NCBI GenBank assembly: GCA_046727855.1
Contig: JBKPDL010000105.1
Coordinates: forward strand, 1-19,872
Length of the DNA: 19,872 nt
Direction of reading: 5' to 3'
From: DASPWV01 sp046727855
Lineage (GTDB): Bacteria > Acidobacteriota > Vicinamibacteria > Vicinamibacterales > UBA2999
This document shows positions 14,421 to 19,872 of the stretch, piece by piece; within the stretch, counting starts at the first letter, position 1, and every line of letters starts with the position of its first letter. The position numbers and the translations under genes were made by a program. The notes under the pieces are model-generated. The model saw only the letters and a program-made list of their open reading frames with translations, did no database searches and had not been told where the DNA came from.

Positions 14421-15287
14421 TCAGTCAGCGGTTCCACGAGCCGATACGCCGTCGAAAAGATCCGTCAACGGCCAGCGAGCGATCACGCCGCGTGCCGCCC
14501 CGAGTGTGAACACCTCGTGCTCCATGAGCACACGAAACGCGTGAAGCCGCTTCGCCTGTTCCGGTGGCGGCGAGTCGAGCATCTCCTTCGTTGTACCGAA
14601 GGCGGATTGGTGTGCGGCAAACGCGACGAACATGCGGTCCATGTACGGCCGCGCGTCGAATTCACACGCCACCATTTCCGCCGCGACCGCGAACACGTTG
14701 GCGTCGAGACCGGCGGTCACGCCCCAGCCCTCGCTTCGCTTCCTGTGCTCGAGGAAGTCGTCGACCGTGAAGGCGCTGTAAAAGAGACGCTCCGGCGCGT
14801 TGGCGCCGAGCGTGCCACTCGAGAAGAACGCCGCTGTCGTGGCGCGGTGGACCGCGAGATGATCCGGGTGATAGTAGCCGCCGTGGGGGTCGAACGTCAC
14901 AATCACGTGCGGCTGGACGTCTTCGATCACGCGGTTGATTGCGGCTTCGATCTCCAGCATGTCGACGTTGACCAACGCGAGGGGATCGTCGCGTCGCACG
15001 CGCTCTTTGCGAGCGGAGTCGTGGAACCCCAGGAACACCGGCTCGCCTAGGCCGAGCAGCGCACACGATCGGCGCAGCTCCTCGGCGCGATGCGCGCCAA
15101 GGTCCGTGACATGCCCGACCGTCGGATGCGGCTTGCCCGCTTCTCCTTTGGTGGCGCACGCGAGCGTGACACGCGCGCCGCGGTCGGCGAGGTGAGCCAG
15201 CATGCCGCCGCCGTGGAACAACTCGTCGTCGGGATGCGCGTACACGGCAAGAACTGAAGCGTGCCGGAGTGAGGCCATGACGTTCAT
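14421..15287 (-). CDS. PIG-L/LmbE-family N-acetylglucosaminyl deacetylase-like hydrolase
   Basis: A 288-residue zinc-dependent deacetylase of the LmbE/MshB/BshB family, which removes N-acetyl groups from GlcNAc-type conjugates. Zinc ligands are visible: AHPDDE (His18, Asp21) and HPDH (His140, with Asp142/His143) in VTFDPHGGYYHPDHLAVH. This central motif is like MshB of mycothiol synthesis, but no glycosyltransferase or ligase partner is present, so a low-molecular-weight thiol role is unproven. Conjugate or antibiotic precursor deacetylation is equally possible. Start is ATG 15287 or ATG 15278 (MASLRHASVLAVYAHPDDE); neither has a clear ribosome site. The frame is open further upstream only antisense to pgsA. 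It is divergent from pgsA, 36 bases away. Confidence 0.85.
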   Translation of the reverse strand: MNVMASLRHASVLAVYAHPDDELFHGGGMLAHLADRGARVTLACATKGEAGKPHPTVGHVTDLGAHRAEELRRSCALLGLGEPVFLGFHDSARKERVRRDDPLALVNVDMLEIEAAINRVIEDVQPHVIVTFDPHGGYYHPDHLAVHRATTAAFFSSGTLGANAPERLFYSAFTVDDFLEHRKRSEGWGVTAGLDANVFAVAAEMVACEFDARPYMDRMFVAFAAHQSAFGTTKEMLDSPPPEQAKRLHAFRVLMEHEVFTLGAARGVIARWPLTDLFDGVSARGTAD

Positions 15288-15323
15288 ACTACGCGCGATG
15301 CGTTGTAAAATTGACAAGGCTGC

Positions 15324-15941
15324 ATGAACCTCCCGAATTCTCTGACGATCGCGCGCATCTTTCTCGTGCCGCTGCTGGTCGTCGTCATGCTCACCAAATT
15401 CGAAGGGCGGCTCGTCCTTGGACTTCCTGTGGAGCTCGTGGCGGCAGCGATCTTCGGAATCGCGTCGCTCACCGACTGGCTCGACGGCTATCTGGCGCGT
15501 CGCCGCGGGCAGGTGACGCGCATCGGACAGGTGCTCGATCCCATCGCCGACAAGTTGTTGATTTGCGCCACGCTCGTGTCGCTGGTGCAGCTGGATCTTG
15601 CTTCCGCGTGGATGGTGTCGGTGATTATCGGGCGTGAGCTGGCGGTTACTGGTCTGCGCAACGTCGCCTATTCGCGCGGCCTGACGATGCCGGCGTCGGG
15701 ACTGGGGAAGTTGAAGATGGCGTCGCAAGTGACTGCCATCCTCCTGCTGCTGCTTGGATGGGAGCGGATTCCGCTGTTGTTGATGGCCGGAAAAGCGGCG
15801 ATGTGGGTGGTGTTGGCCACCTCGCTCGTGTCCGCCATGGATTACTACCGCCGCTTCAATCGCGCCATGAGTCAGGTTGCGGAGATCGCGGACTTCGAAA
15901 GCGCGAAGGCGCGGTCGCAGGAGCGAAAGCGCGCCGGCTAG
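15324..15941 (+). CDS. pgsA: CDP-diacylglycerol-glycerol-3-phosphate 3-phosphatidyltransferase
   Basis: A 205-residue inner-membrane enzyme that makes phosphatidylglycerophosphate, the committed step to phosphatidylglycerol and cardiolipin. The CDP-alcohol phosphotransferase motif DG-x2-AR-x8-G-x3-D-x3-D is complete in DWLDGYLARRRGQVTRIGQV followed by LDPIADK. The N-terminal MNLPNSLTIARIFLVPLL is typical of PgsA, and hydrophobic segments continue to the charged C-terminal tail. Length is normal (about 180-205). AAGG 6 bases upstream is a weak ribosome site. The intergenic space to the divergent PIG-L gene is only 36 bases, so their promoters must overlap or lie within the neighbour. Strong inverted repeats follow the stop codon. 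Confidence 0.95.
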   Translation: MNLPNSLTIARIFLVPLLVVVMLTKFEGRLVLGLPVELVAAAIFGIASLTDWLDGYLARRRGQVTRIGQVLDPIADKLLICATLVSLVQLDLASAWMVSVIIGRELAVTGLRNVAYSRGLTMPASGLGKLKMASQVTAILLLLLGWERIPLLLMAGKAAMWVVLATSLVSAMDYYRRFNRAMSQVAEIADFESAKARSQERKRAG

Positions 15942-15969
15942 CGCTCGGGTGCCGCGCGTGCCGAACTGA

Positions 15970-16042
15970 GAACCAGCCAAGGGCCCTGCCTGGCCCTGCC
16001 CTTGATATCCGGCTAACTCCGCGGCCCTTGGCTAGTTCTTGT
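15970..16042. terminator. Probable bidirectional terminator after pgsA
   Basis: The arm GAACCAGCCAAGGGCC (15970-15985) pairs with GGCCCTTGGCTAGTTC (16023-16038) at 15 of 16 positions. A 37-base loop separates them, and TTGTTGTTGG follows on the plus strand. It lies 28 bases after the pgsA stop and between two convergent transcription units. The long loop is atypical for a simple intrinsic terminator, and the T-run is interrupted. Confidence 0.6.
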
Positions 16043-16051
16043 TGTTGGCTT

Positions 16052-16155
16052 GGCGCGCTCCGCGCGCCGTAGACCGTTATGCGGGTCCACAACGCGTACA
16101 AAATTCACGTCTGTGGCCGCAACTTGTCCCGGTTCGTATCGTCACCGGCCGGTGA
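16052..16155. other. Hairpin and 14-bp palindrome in the pgsA/bamD intergenic region
   Basis: GGCGCGC-TCC-GCGCGCC (16052-16068) is a perfect 7-bp hairpin. TCACCGGCCGGTGA (16142-16155) is a perfect 14-base palindrome 8 bases from the stop of the minus-strand operon. With the preceding inverted repeat, these fill the 222-base convergent gap. I see no open reading frame or RNA gene in it. They may help end transcription from either side; the palindrome could equally be a protein-binding site. Confidence 0.45.
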
Positions 16156-16163
16156 TCGAAACT

Positions 16164-16955
16164 TCACAGAATGGGCGCTGGCGCCGGAGTCTTGAGCTCG
16201 TTGACGCGTTTGTGCGCGTCCTGTAGATACTCGCTCCGTTCGAATTCCGTAATCAGCCGCTCGTAATACGGCAGTGCTTCGGCCGGCTTCGCGCTCTTCA
16301 CCAGCGATTCGGCCAGATAGAAGTAGACGGCGTCGCGATTGGTGTACTCCGGGTCGGTGGTCAAAACTTCACGGAACCGGTCGATCGCGCCCGGATACCA
16401 TTTCACTCTGTAATAATGCAGGCCCACGCGATAGCTCGCCGTGCTCAGGCGGTCTTTCGCGTCGCGCATCAACTTCCGCGCTTCCGGCAGCAAGGCGCTG
16501 TTCGGATAGCGATCGAAAAATGTCTGCAGCTCCTTGATGACGTCGCGTGTGGCGCTTTGGTCGCGATCGGGCGCGAGCATCTGCTCGGCGTACGCAAATG
16601 CCAGCCGGTACTGCGCGTAGTCTGCGCGCGGGTTGGTGGGATAGAAGGTGAGGAATTCGCGGAACTCGTTGGCCCCCAGGACAAGCGCTTCGGTTGTGTG
16701 GTCACCGATGTAGGTGTCGCCCACGGCGAGCTTGGCGTCGGGACGGAACGGGCTCTGCGGATAGTTGTCCACGATCTGGCGGAAGAACTCGCGCGCCGTG
16801 GTCCAGTGCTTCTCCTTGAGCTCCGCCTGGCCTCGTTCGAACAGAAATTGATCGGCCTGCGCCGTTCCAGGCGGCACCGCCGAAGGGTTGCTGGCGCAAG
16901 CCGCAGCCAGTGCCAGGCCGGCGACAAGCAACAGAAAAAAACCACGATGCATCAT
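16164..16955 (-). CDS. bamD: Outer-membrane assembly lipoprotein BamD (internal start)
   Basis: The second part of the fused frame, about 262 residues. Start is probably one of two adjacent ATGs at 16955 and 16952. It opens with a lipoprotein signal (MHRGFFLLLVAGLALAAAC) whose lipobox AAAC would place the lipidated cysteine near residue 20. The rest is TPR-like and matches BamD/YfiO/ComL: FERGQAELKEKHWTTAREFF, VDNYPQSPFRPDAKLAVGDTY, FLTFYPTNPRADYAQYRLAF, LQTFFDRYPNSALLPEARKL, KDRLSTASYRVGLHYYRVKW and LPYYERLITEFERSEYL. BamD is the essential partner of BamA in inserting beta-barrel proteins into the outer membrane, so the organism is diderm. No strong ribosome site precedes the ATG pair, so translational coupling to the epimerase is likely. 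A T7 run encodes part of the signal peptide. Confidence 0.85.
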   Translation of the reverse strand: MMHRGFFLLLVAGLALAAACASNPSAVPPGTAQADQFLFERGQAELKEKHWTTAREFFRQIVDNYPQSPFRPDAKLAVGDTYIGDHTTEALVLGANEFREFLTFYPTNPRADYAQYRLAFAYAEQMLAPDRDQSATRDVIKELQTFFDRYPNSALLPEARKLMRDAKDRLSTASYRVGLHYYRVKWYPGAIDRFREVLTTDPEYTNRDAVYFYLAESLVKSAKPAEALPYYERLITEFERSEYLQDAHKRVNELKTPAPAPIL

Positions 16956-17894
16956 GTTGCGAGTTGTTTCCATCCAGACGAACATTTGCCGCAGCCCCTC
17001 TTCGATGGTGACAGAGGCAACGAATCCCAGATCTTCGCGCGCGCGGCTGGTGTCGGCGTAGGTGTCGCGCATGTCGCCCTTTTGCGCCGGCTGGTGATCG
17101 ATCGTGACCGGACGGCCGGAGACGCGACCAATCAGGCCGAACACCTCCAGCAGCGAGACGCGCGAACCCCCACCGATATTGTAGACGCCTCCGGGCGTCC
17201 CCCGGACGGCCGCCGCCACTGTCGCCGTCACGGCGTCCGCCACGAACGTGAAATCGCGCGTTTGCCGGCCGTCGCCATATTGCGTCACCGGACGCCCGTC
17301 GAGCAGCGCGCGGAAGAAGCGGTTGAACCCCATGTCGGGGCGCTGACGCGGTCCGTACACCGTGAAATAGCGCAGCGAGACTGTCGGCACGCGATGGTTG
17401 ACGTAATAGAGCTGACACAGATGCTCGGCGGCCAGCTTGGTGACGCCGTAAGGAGAAACGGGTCGCGGTACGGCATCCTCCCTCATCGGCAACGCGACCT
17501 CGTCACCGTACACCGAGGAGCTCGATGCGAACACGAAGCGCTCGATTGAGCGTCCGACGCACGCCTCGAGAAGTATTTGCGTTGCGTCGACATTGAGCTC
17601 TGTGTAAATGCGGAAATCGCGTCCCCAACTCTTGCGGACGCCGGCCTGCGCCGCAAGGTGAAATACGTGCGTGACGCCATCGAGCAGCTGCGCCAGGTCG
17701 TGACTGGCGATGGCACCCTCCACGAAGCGGTAGCGATCGCGCCCGCGGAGTGTGGAGAGATTTCGCTCCTTGATCTCGCGGGGATAGTAGTTGGTAAAAC
17801 AATCGAGCGCGACGACCTCTGCGCCGTTTGCGAGCAGACGCTCGCTCAAATGGGAGCCGATGAAGCCGGCTCCGCCTGTCACCAACGCCTTCAT
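16164..17894 (-). CDS. NAD-dependent nucleotide-sugar epimerase, in one continuous frame with BamD
   Basis: An uninterrupted 576-codon frame. Residues 1 to about 312 are a complete extended short-chain dehydrogenase/epimerase. It has the NAD loop TGGAGFIGSHL, DCFTNYYPREIKERNL, the catalytic YxxxK at Tyr149-Lys153 (SPYGVTKLAAEHL) with the Ser cluster ASSSSVYGDE, and YNIGGG near its end. It resembles UDP-glucose/UDP-glucuronate 4-epimerases; the exact sugar is unknown. Its usual end is around TIEEGLRQMFVWM. Instead of a stop, the frame continues into a signal peptide and BamD domain (listed separately). A cytoplasmic enzyme fused ahead of an exported lipoprotein makes no topological sense. Internal initiation of BamD, a lost stop or a base error at the junction are likelier than a functional fusion. 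Its ATG overlaps the thioesterase stop by ATGA. Confidence 0.8.
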   Translation of the reverse strand: MKALVTGGAGFIGSHLSERLLANGAEVVALDCFTNYYPREIKERNLSTLRGRDRYRFVEGAIASHDLAQLLDGVTHVFHLAAQAGVRKSWGRDFRIYTELNVDATQILLEACVGRSIERFVFASSSSVYGDEVALPMREDAVPRPVSPYGVTKLAAEHLCQLYYVNHRVPTVSLRYFTVYGPRQRPDMGFNRFFRALLDGRPVTQYGDGRQTRDFTFVADAVTATVAAAVRGTPGGVYNIGGGSRVSLLEVFGLIGRVSGRPVTIDHQPAQKGDMRDTYADTSRAREDLGFVASVTIEEGLRQMFVWMETTRNMMHRGFFLLLVAGLALAAACASNPSAVPPGTAQADQFLFERGQAELKEKHWTTAREFFRQIVDNYPQSPFRPDAKLAVGDTYIGDHTTEALVLGANEFREFLTFYPTNPRADYAQYRLAFAYAEQMLAPDRDQSATRDVIKELQTFFDRYPNSALLPEARKLMRDAKDRLSTASYRVGLHYYRVKWYPGAIDRFREVLTTDPEYTNRDAVYFYLAESLVKSAKPAEALPYYERLITEFERSEYLQDAHKRVNELKTPAPAPIL

Positions 17895-18292
17895 GTCAGC
17901 AGTTCCTTAACTCGAGCGGGCAGCCGTGTCGGGCGTCCGGCCGCATCAGTCGTGACGTGGACGGTGTAGCCCGAAGCTATGGGCACGCCGTCGGCCTGTC
18001 GCGTGAGCGCGTAGTCAAACGCGAGCCGCACTGGCGAGATCAGGCGCGCCTGTGTCGTCACGGCGATCTCATCGTCATACCGCGCGCCGAGTTTGTATTC
18101 GCAGTGGGACTCGATCACCGGCAGCAAAAGACCTTCGGCTTCCATCTCACAGTATGTCCAGCCGGTTTCGCGCAGCCAATCGGTGCGGCCGATCTCGAAC
18201 CAGACGAAGTAATGTGCGTAATAGACAACGCCCATCTTGTCGGTTTCAGCGTAGCGGACGCGCACAATCGACGTGGACGCCGGGGCCGGCAT
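17891..18292 (-). CDS. Acyl-CoA thioesterase, YbgC/FadM-like (4HBT hotdog fold)
   Basis: A 133-residue hotdog-fold thioesterase that hydrolyses acyl-CoA or acyl-ACP thioesters. The YbgC/4-hydroxybenzoyl-CoA thioesterase signature is complete in RYAETDKMGVVYYAHYFVWF, with Asp18 as the catalytic acid. SPVRLAFDYALTR also fits the fold, and length is typical (about 130-140). In proteobacteria ybgC accompanies the Tol-Pal envelope genes. Here it is in an operon with bamD, also an envelope gene, so a membrane-lipid role is plausible but inferred. It is coupled on both sides: its ATG shares one base with the rpe stop (TGATG), and its stop overlaps the epimerase ATG (ATGA). Confidence 0.9.
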   Translation of the reverse strand: MPAPASTSIVRVRYAETDKMGVVYYAHYFVWFEIGRTDWLRETGWTYCEMEAEGLLLPVIESHCEYKLGARYDDEIAVTTQARLISPVRLAFDYALTRQADGVPIASGYTVHVTTDAAGRPTRLPARVKELLT

Positions 18293-18978
18293 CAGGCCCG
18301 CTGCGCTCGCGCAGCCATGACGGAGCGTGCGGCGTGCTTCAGATCGCGCGTCGCTTTCTCGGGATGGCCGGCGCCAAATATGGCGTTGCCGGCGACCAGG
18401 AGTTCAGCGCCGGCGCCGACCACGAGCTCGACCGTGGTCAGGTCGATGCCGCCGTCGACCTCGACCGGTCCGGGGTTACCGGAGACGTCGAGCAGCGCCC
18501 GCACGGCTCGGATCTTGTCGATGCTGCGAGGAATGAACGATTGCCCGCCGAAGCCAGGGTTGACCGACATGACCAGGACGAAGTCCACATCGGCGGCAAC
18601 ATTCTCGAGCGCGACGACCGGCGTCGAGGGGTTCAACACGGCGCCCGCCTTCGCGCCGCGCTTCTTGATGTAGCTGATCGTGCGATGAAGGTGGGGCAGC
18701 ACTTCGACATGAACGGAGATCATCGATGCGCCCGCGTCAACGAAGTCGTCGATGTAACGATCGGGTTCTTGGATCATCAGGTGGACATCGAGCGGAACCC
18801 TCGTGACACGCTTGATCGCACGCACGACCGGCGGTCCGATTGTGATGTTTGGCACGAAGTGGCCATCCATCACGTCGACGTGAATCAGGTCGGCGCCGCC
18901 ACGCTCGGCGGCGGCGATCTCGGCGCCGAGATTGGCGAAGTCGGCCGAGAGGATGGATGGCGCCACGCGCACGTTCAT
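18292..18978 (-). CDS. rpe: Ribulose-phosphate 3-epimerase
   Basis: A 228-residue TIM-barrel enzyme interconverting ribulose 5-phosphate and xylulose 5-phosphate in the pentose phosphate pathway. The start VAPSILSADFANLG, the metal-site motif HVDVMDGHFVPN (His33, Asp35), LDVHLMI (His66), MSVNPGFGGQSFIP and VEVDGGI (second catalytic Asp) are all intact, and length is typical. It overlaps the PASTA gene stop by ATGA and the thioesterase start by TGATG. It is therefore expressed from the same message as the surrounding envelope genes. Confidence 0.96.
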   Translation of the reverse strand: MNVRVAPSILSADFANLGAEIAAAERGGADLIHVDVMDGHFVPNITIGPPVVRAIKRVTRVPLDVHLMIQEPDRYIDDFVDAGASMISVHVEVLPHLHRTISYIKKRGAKAGAVLNPSTPVVALENVAADVDFVLVMSVNPGFGGQSFIPRSIDKIRAVRALLDVSGNPGPVEVDGGIDLTTVELVVGAGAELLVAGNAIFGAGHPEKATRDLKHAARSVMAARAQRA

Positions 18979-19712
18979 CGACTCACCTCGATCGAGATCG
19001 CATCGCCGGGATGCACCTGATAACCGCCGGCGGGCGTTTGGCGGATCACGACGCCCGGGGGAATACCTGGCGCCGACTGCTGGGACACAATCGCGACGCG
19101 GAAGCCTTGTGCGCGGAGCAGATCCGCCGCGCGATCGCCGTTGACGCCAATGAGGTCGGGCATGACATAGGTCAGGCGATCTTCACCGCGATTGACGAGC
19201 AGCCTGATTTCCGCGGTATGTGTGTCAGGCGGAGGGTCCTGCGCCACGACGACACCCGGAGGATAGTCCGCGTCACGGATCTCAGCTAGCGACGCGGTGT
19301 TGAGGCCATCCTGTGTGAGTCGAATTTGCGCCGCGCGTTCGGATTCGCCAACCAGGCGCGGCGCAACGATGGCGCGGGGGCCGCCACTGACCCAGACACG
19401 AATGCCGCGCTGCCGGCGGGTCGTCGTGCCGGGCGAAGGATCCTGGCCCAGGATGTGTCCAGCCGGCACCGAGGCATCCGGTCGCCGCGCTTCGTCGATC
19501 CGGAGGGTCAAGCCTTGCTGCGCGGCATACGCCGCCGCATCCTCGAGTTTACGGCCAACGAGGCTGGGAACGCTCACCTCGCGGGCGCGCACCGCCACGC
19601 GCATGGCGATGCCGGCAAACACAAAATAGGTCGCAAAAAGCGCGCCCCCGAGCAGGAGCAGCTTGCCGACGCTCCAGACCATTCGACTCCGACCCTTGCC
19701 TCCGTCGCTCAT
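18975..19712 (-). CDS. Membrane-anchored PASTA-domain protein (no kinase domain)
   Basis: A 245-residue protein with one transmembrane segment (about residues 13-37, VGKLLLLGGALFATYFVFAG) followed by three PASTA repeats. Repeat 1 starts at VPSLVGRKLEDAAAYAAQQG, repeat 2 at APRLVGESERAAQIRLTQDG and repeat 3 at MPDLIGVNGDRAADLLRAQG. Each has the ...DPxPGxxxxxG... or similar turn. PASTA modules bind muropeptides or beta-lactams in penicillin-binding proteins and PknB-type kinases. Here they stand alone, so a cell-wall-sensing or scaffold role is inferred. An in-frame ATG at 19682 (MVWSVGKLL) has GGAG 4 bases upstream and is a credible alternative start. It is the first gene of the rpe-thioesterase-epimerase-bamD run visible in this window. 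Confidence 0.85.
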   Translation of the reverse strand: MSDGGKGRSRMVWSVGKLLLLGGALFATYFVFAGIAMRVAVRAREVSVPSLVGRKLEDAAAYAAQQGLTLRIDEARRPDASVPAGHILGQDPSPGTTTRRQRGIRVWVSGGPRAIVAPRLVGESERAAQIRLTQDGLNTASLAEIRDADYPPGVVVAQDPPPDTHTAEIRLLVNRGEDRLTYVMPDLIGVNGDRAADLLRAQGFRVAIVSQQSAPGIPPGVVIRQTPAGGYQVHPGDAISIEVSR

Positions 19713-19801
19713 GGCCAGTCGTCATGGCGTGAGCGAGCGCCGTCTTCACGCGAGTCGAAGGTACCGGGCTGCATGCGTAACGCTCAATCGTACACTACGC
19801 G

Positions 19802-19872
19802 GACCTCCGTCCCGCTCAGCGACCTCCGTCCCGCTTAGTGACCTCCGTCCCGGCTAGCGACCTCCGTCCCGC
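19802..19872. repeat. 19-bp tandem repeat, cut by the window end
   Basis: Three complete units start at 19802, 19821 and 19840, with a 14-base partial unit at 19859-19872. The shared core is GACCTCCGTCCC; variation is confined to the last 7 bases. On the minus strand each unit carries GGGACGGAGGTC, containing GGAGGT, followed by CTGA, CTAA or CTAG. It lies about 90 bases upstream of the PASTA gene start. No reading frame crosses it, and the remaining bases 19713-19801 show no gene. Confidence 0.9.

Noticed and set aside
14421..15287. Mycothiol or bacillithiol biosynthesis locus
   Set aside because: The deacetylase motif is compatible, but no glycosyltransferase or cysteine ligase partner is present in the window, so the pathway cannot be claimed.
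15311..15316. TTGACA as a -35 promoter element for pgsA
   Set aside because: It ends 7 bases before the pgsA ATG, so a matching -10 would lie inside the coding region. It is a chance match for this gene.
15288..15980. N-terminal extension of the PIG-L frame
   Set aside because: It is antisense to pgsA, which has a full catalytic motif. The extension is low-complexity His/Arg/Gln sequence, and the enzyme domain begins at 15287 or 15278.
19802..19872. CRISPR array
   Set aside because: The period is 19 bases with only 7 variable bases. There are no 25-40-base unique spacers and no cas genes.

Overview
The window is GC-rich, densely coded bacterial DNA with no phage, transposase, CRISPR or rRNA signal. 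Tightly overlapping genes, secreted TPR and beta-propeller proteins, a serine/threonine-kinase remnant of the type common in Acidobacteriota, and an RpiB-DeoC pair suggest a soil member of Acidobacteriota, perhaps Vicinamibacteria. That placement is inference from gene style, not from a marker gene.

Left part (1-4.9 kb). A secreted-looking MTA/SAH-type deaminase (+) converges on hypoxanthine phosphoribosyltransferase (-). The start codon of the latter overlaps, head to head, that of an RpiB-family isomerase (+). A deoxyribose-phosphate aldolase with a cysteine-rich N-terminal extension follows 12 bases later. Together the four could salvage nucleoside bases and pentose phosphates. The RpiB-DeoC pair also matches the core enzymes of sugar-phosphate-utilising microcompartments, although no shell gene is present here. 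A heptad-repeat inverted repeat, a small basic protein, an outer-membrane beta-barrel candidate and tRNA-Gly(CCC) come next.

Middle (4.9-14.4 kb). A minus-strand pair (NDP-sugar pyrophosphorylase and phosphomannomutase/phosphoglucomutase) makes activated sugars for surface polysaccharide. Divergent from it runs a plus-strand series: a secreted TPR protein, a secreted beta-propeller protein, an AdiC-like amino-acid antiporter and an arginine-deiminase/DDAH-like amidinohydrolase. The last three are nearly contiguous and look like one arginine-related transcription unit. A secreted amidase (-) converges on and overlaps the amidinohydrolase, and a 47-codon kinase remnant lies beyond it.

Right part (14.4-19.9 kb). 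A PIG-L/LmbE deacetylase (-) is divergent from pgsA (+), which ends at strong inverted repeats. A compact minus-strand operon follows: PASTA protein, rpe, YbgC-like thioesterase, sugar epimerase and BamD. Its genes overlap by 1-4 bases, and the last two share one uninterrupted reading frame. The window ends in a 19-bp tandem repeat whose minus strand carries a GGAGGT core and a different stop codon in each of the three complete units.

The items most worth a second look are the epimerase-BamD continuous frame, the RpiB-DeoC pair with altered active site and cargo-like extension, and the terminal GGAGGT/stop repeat.
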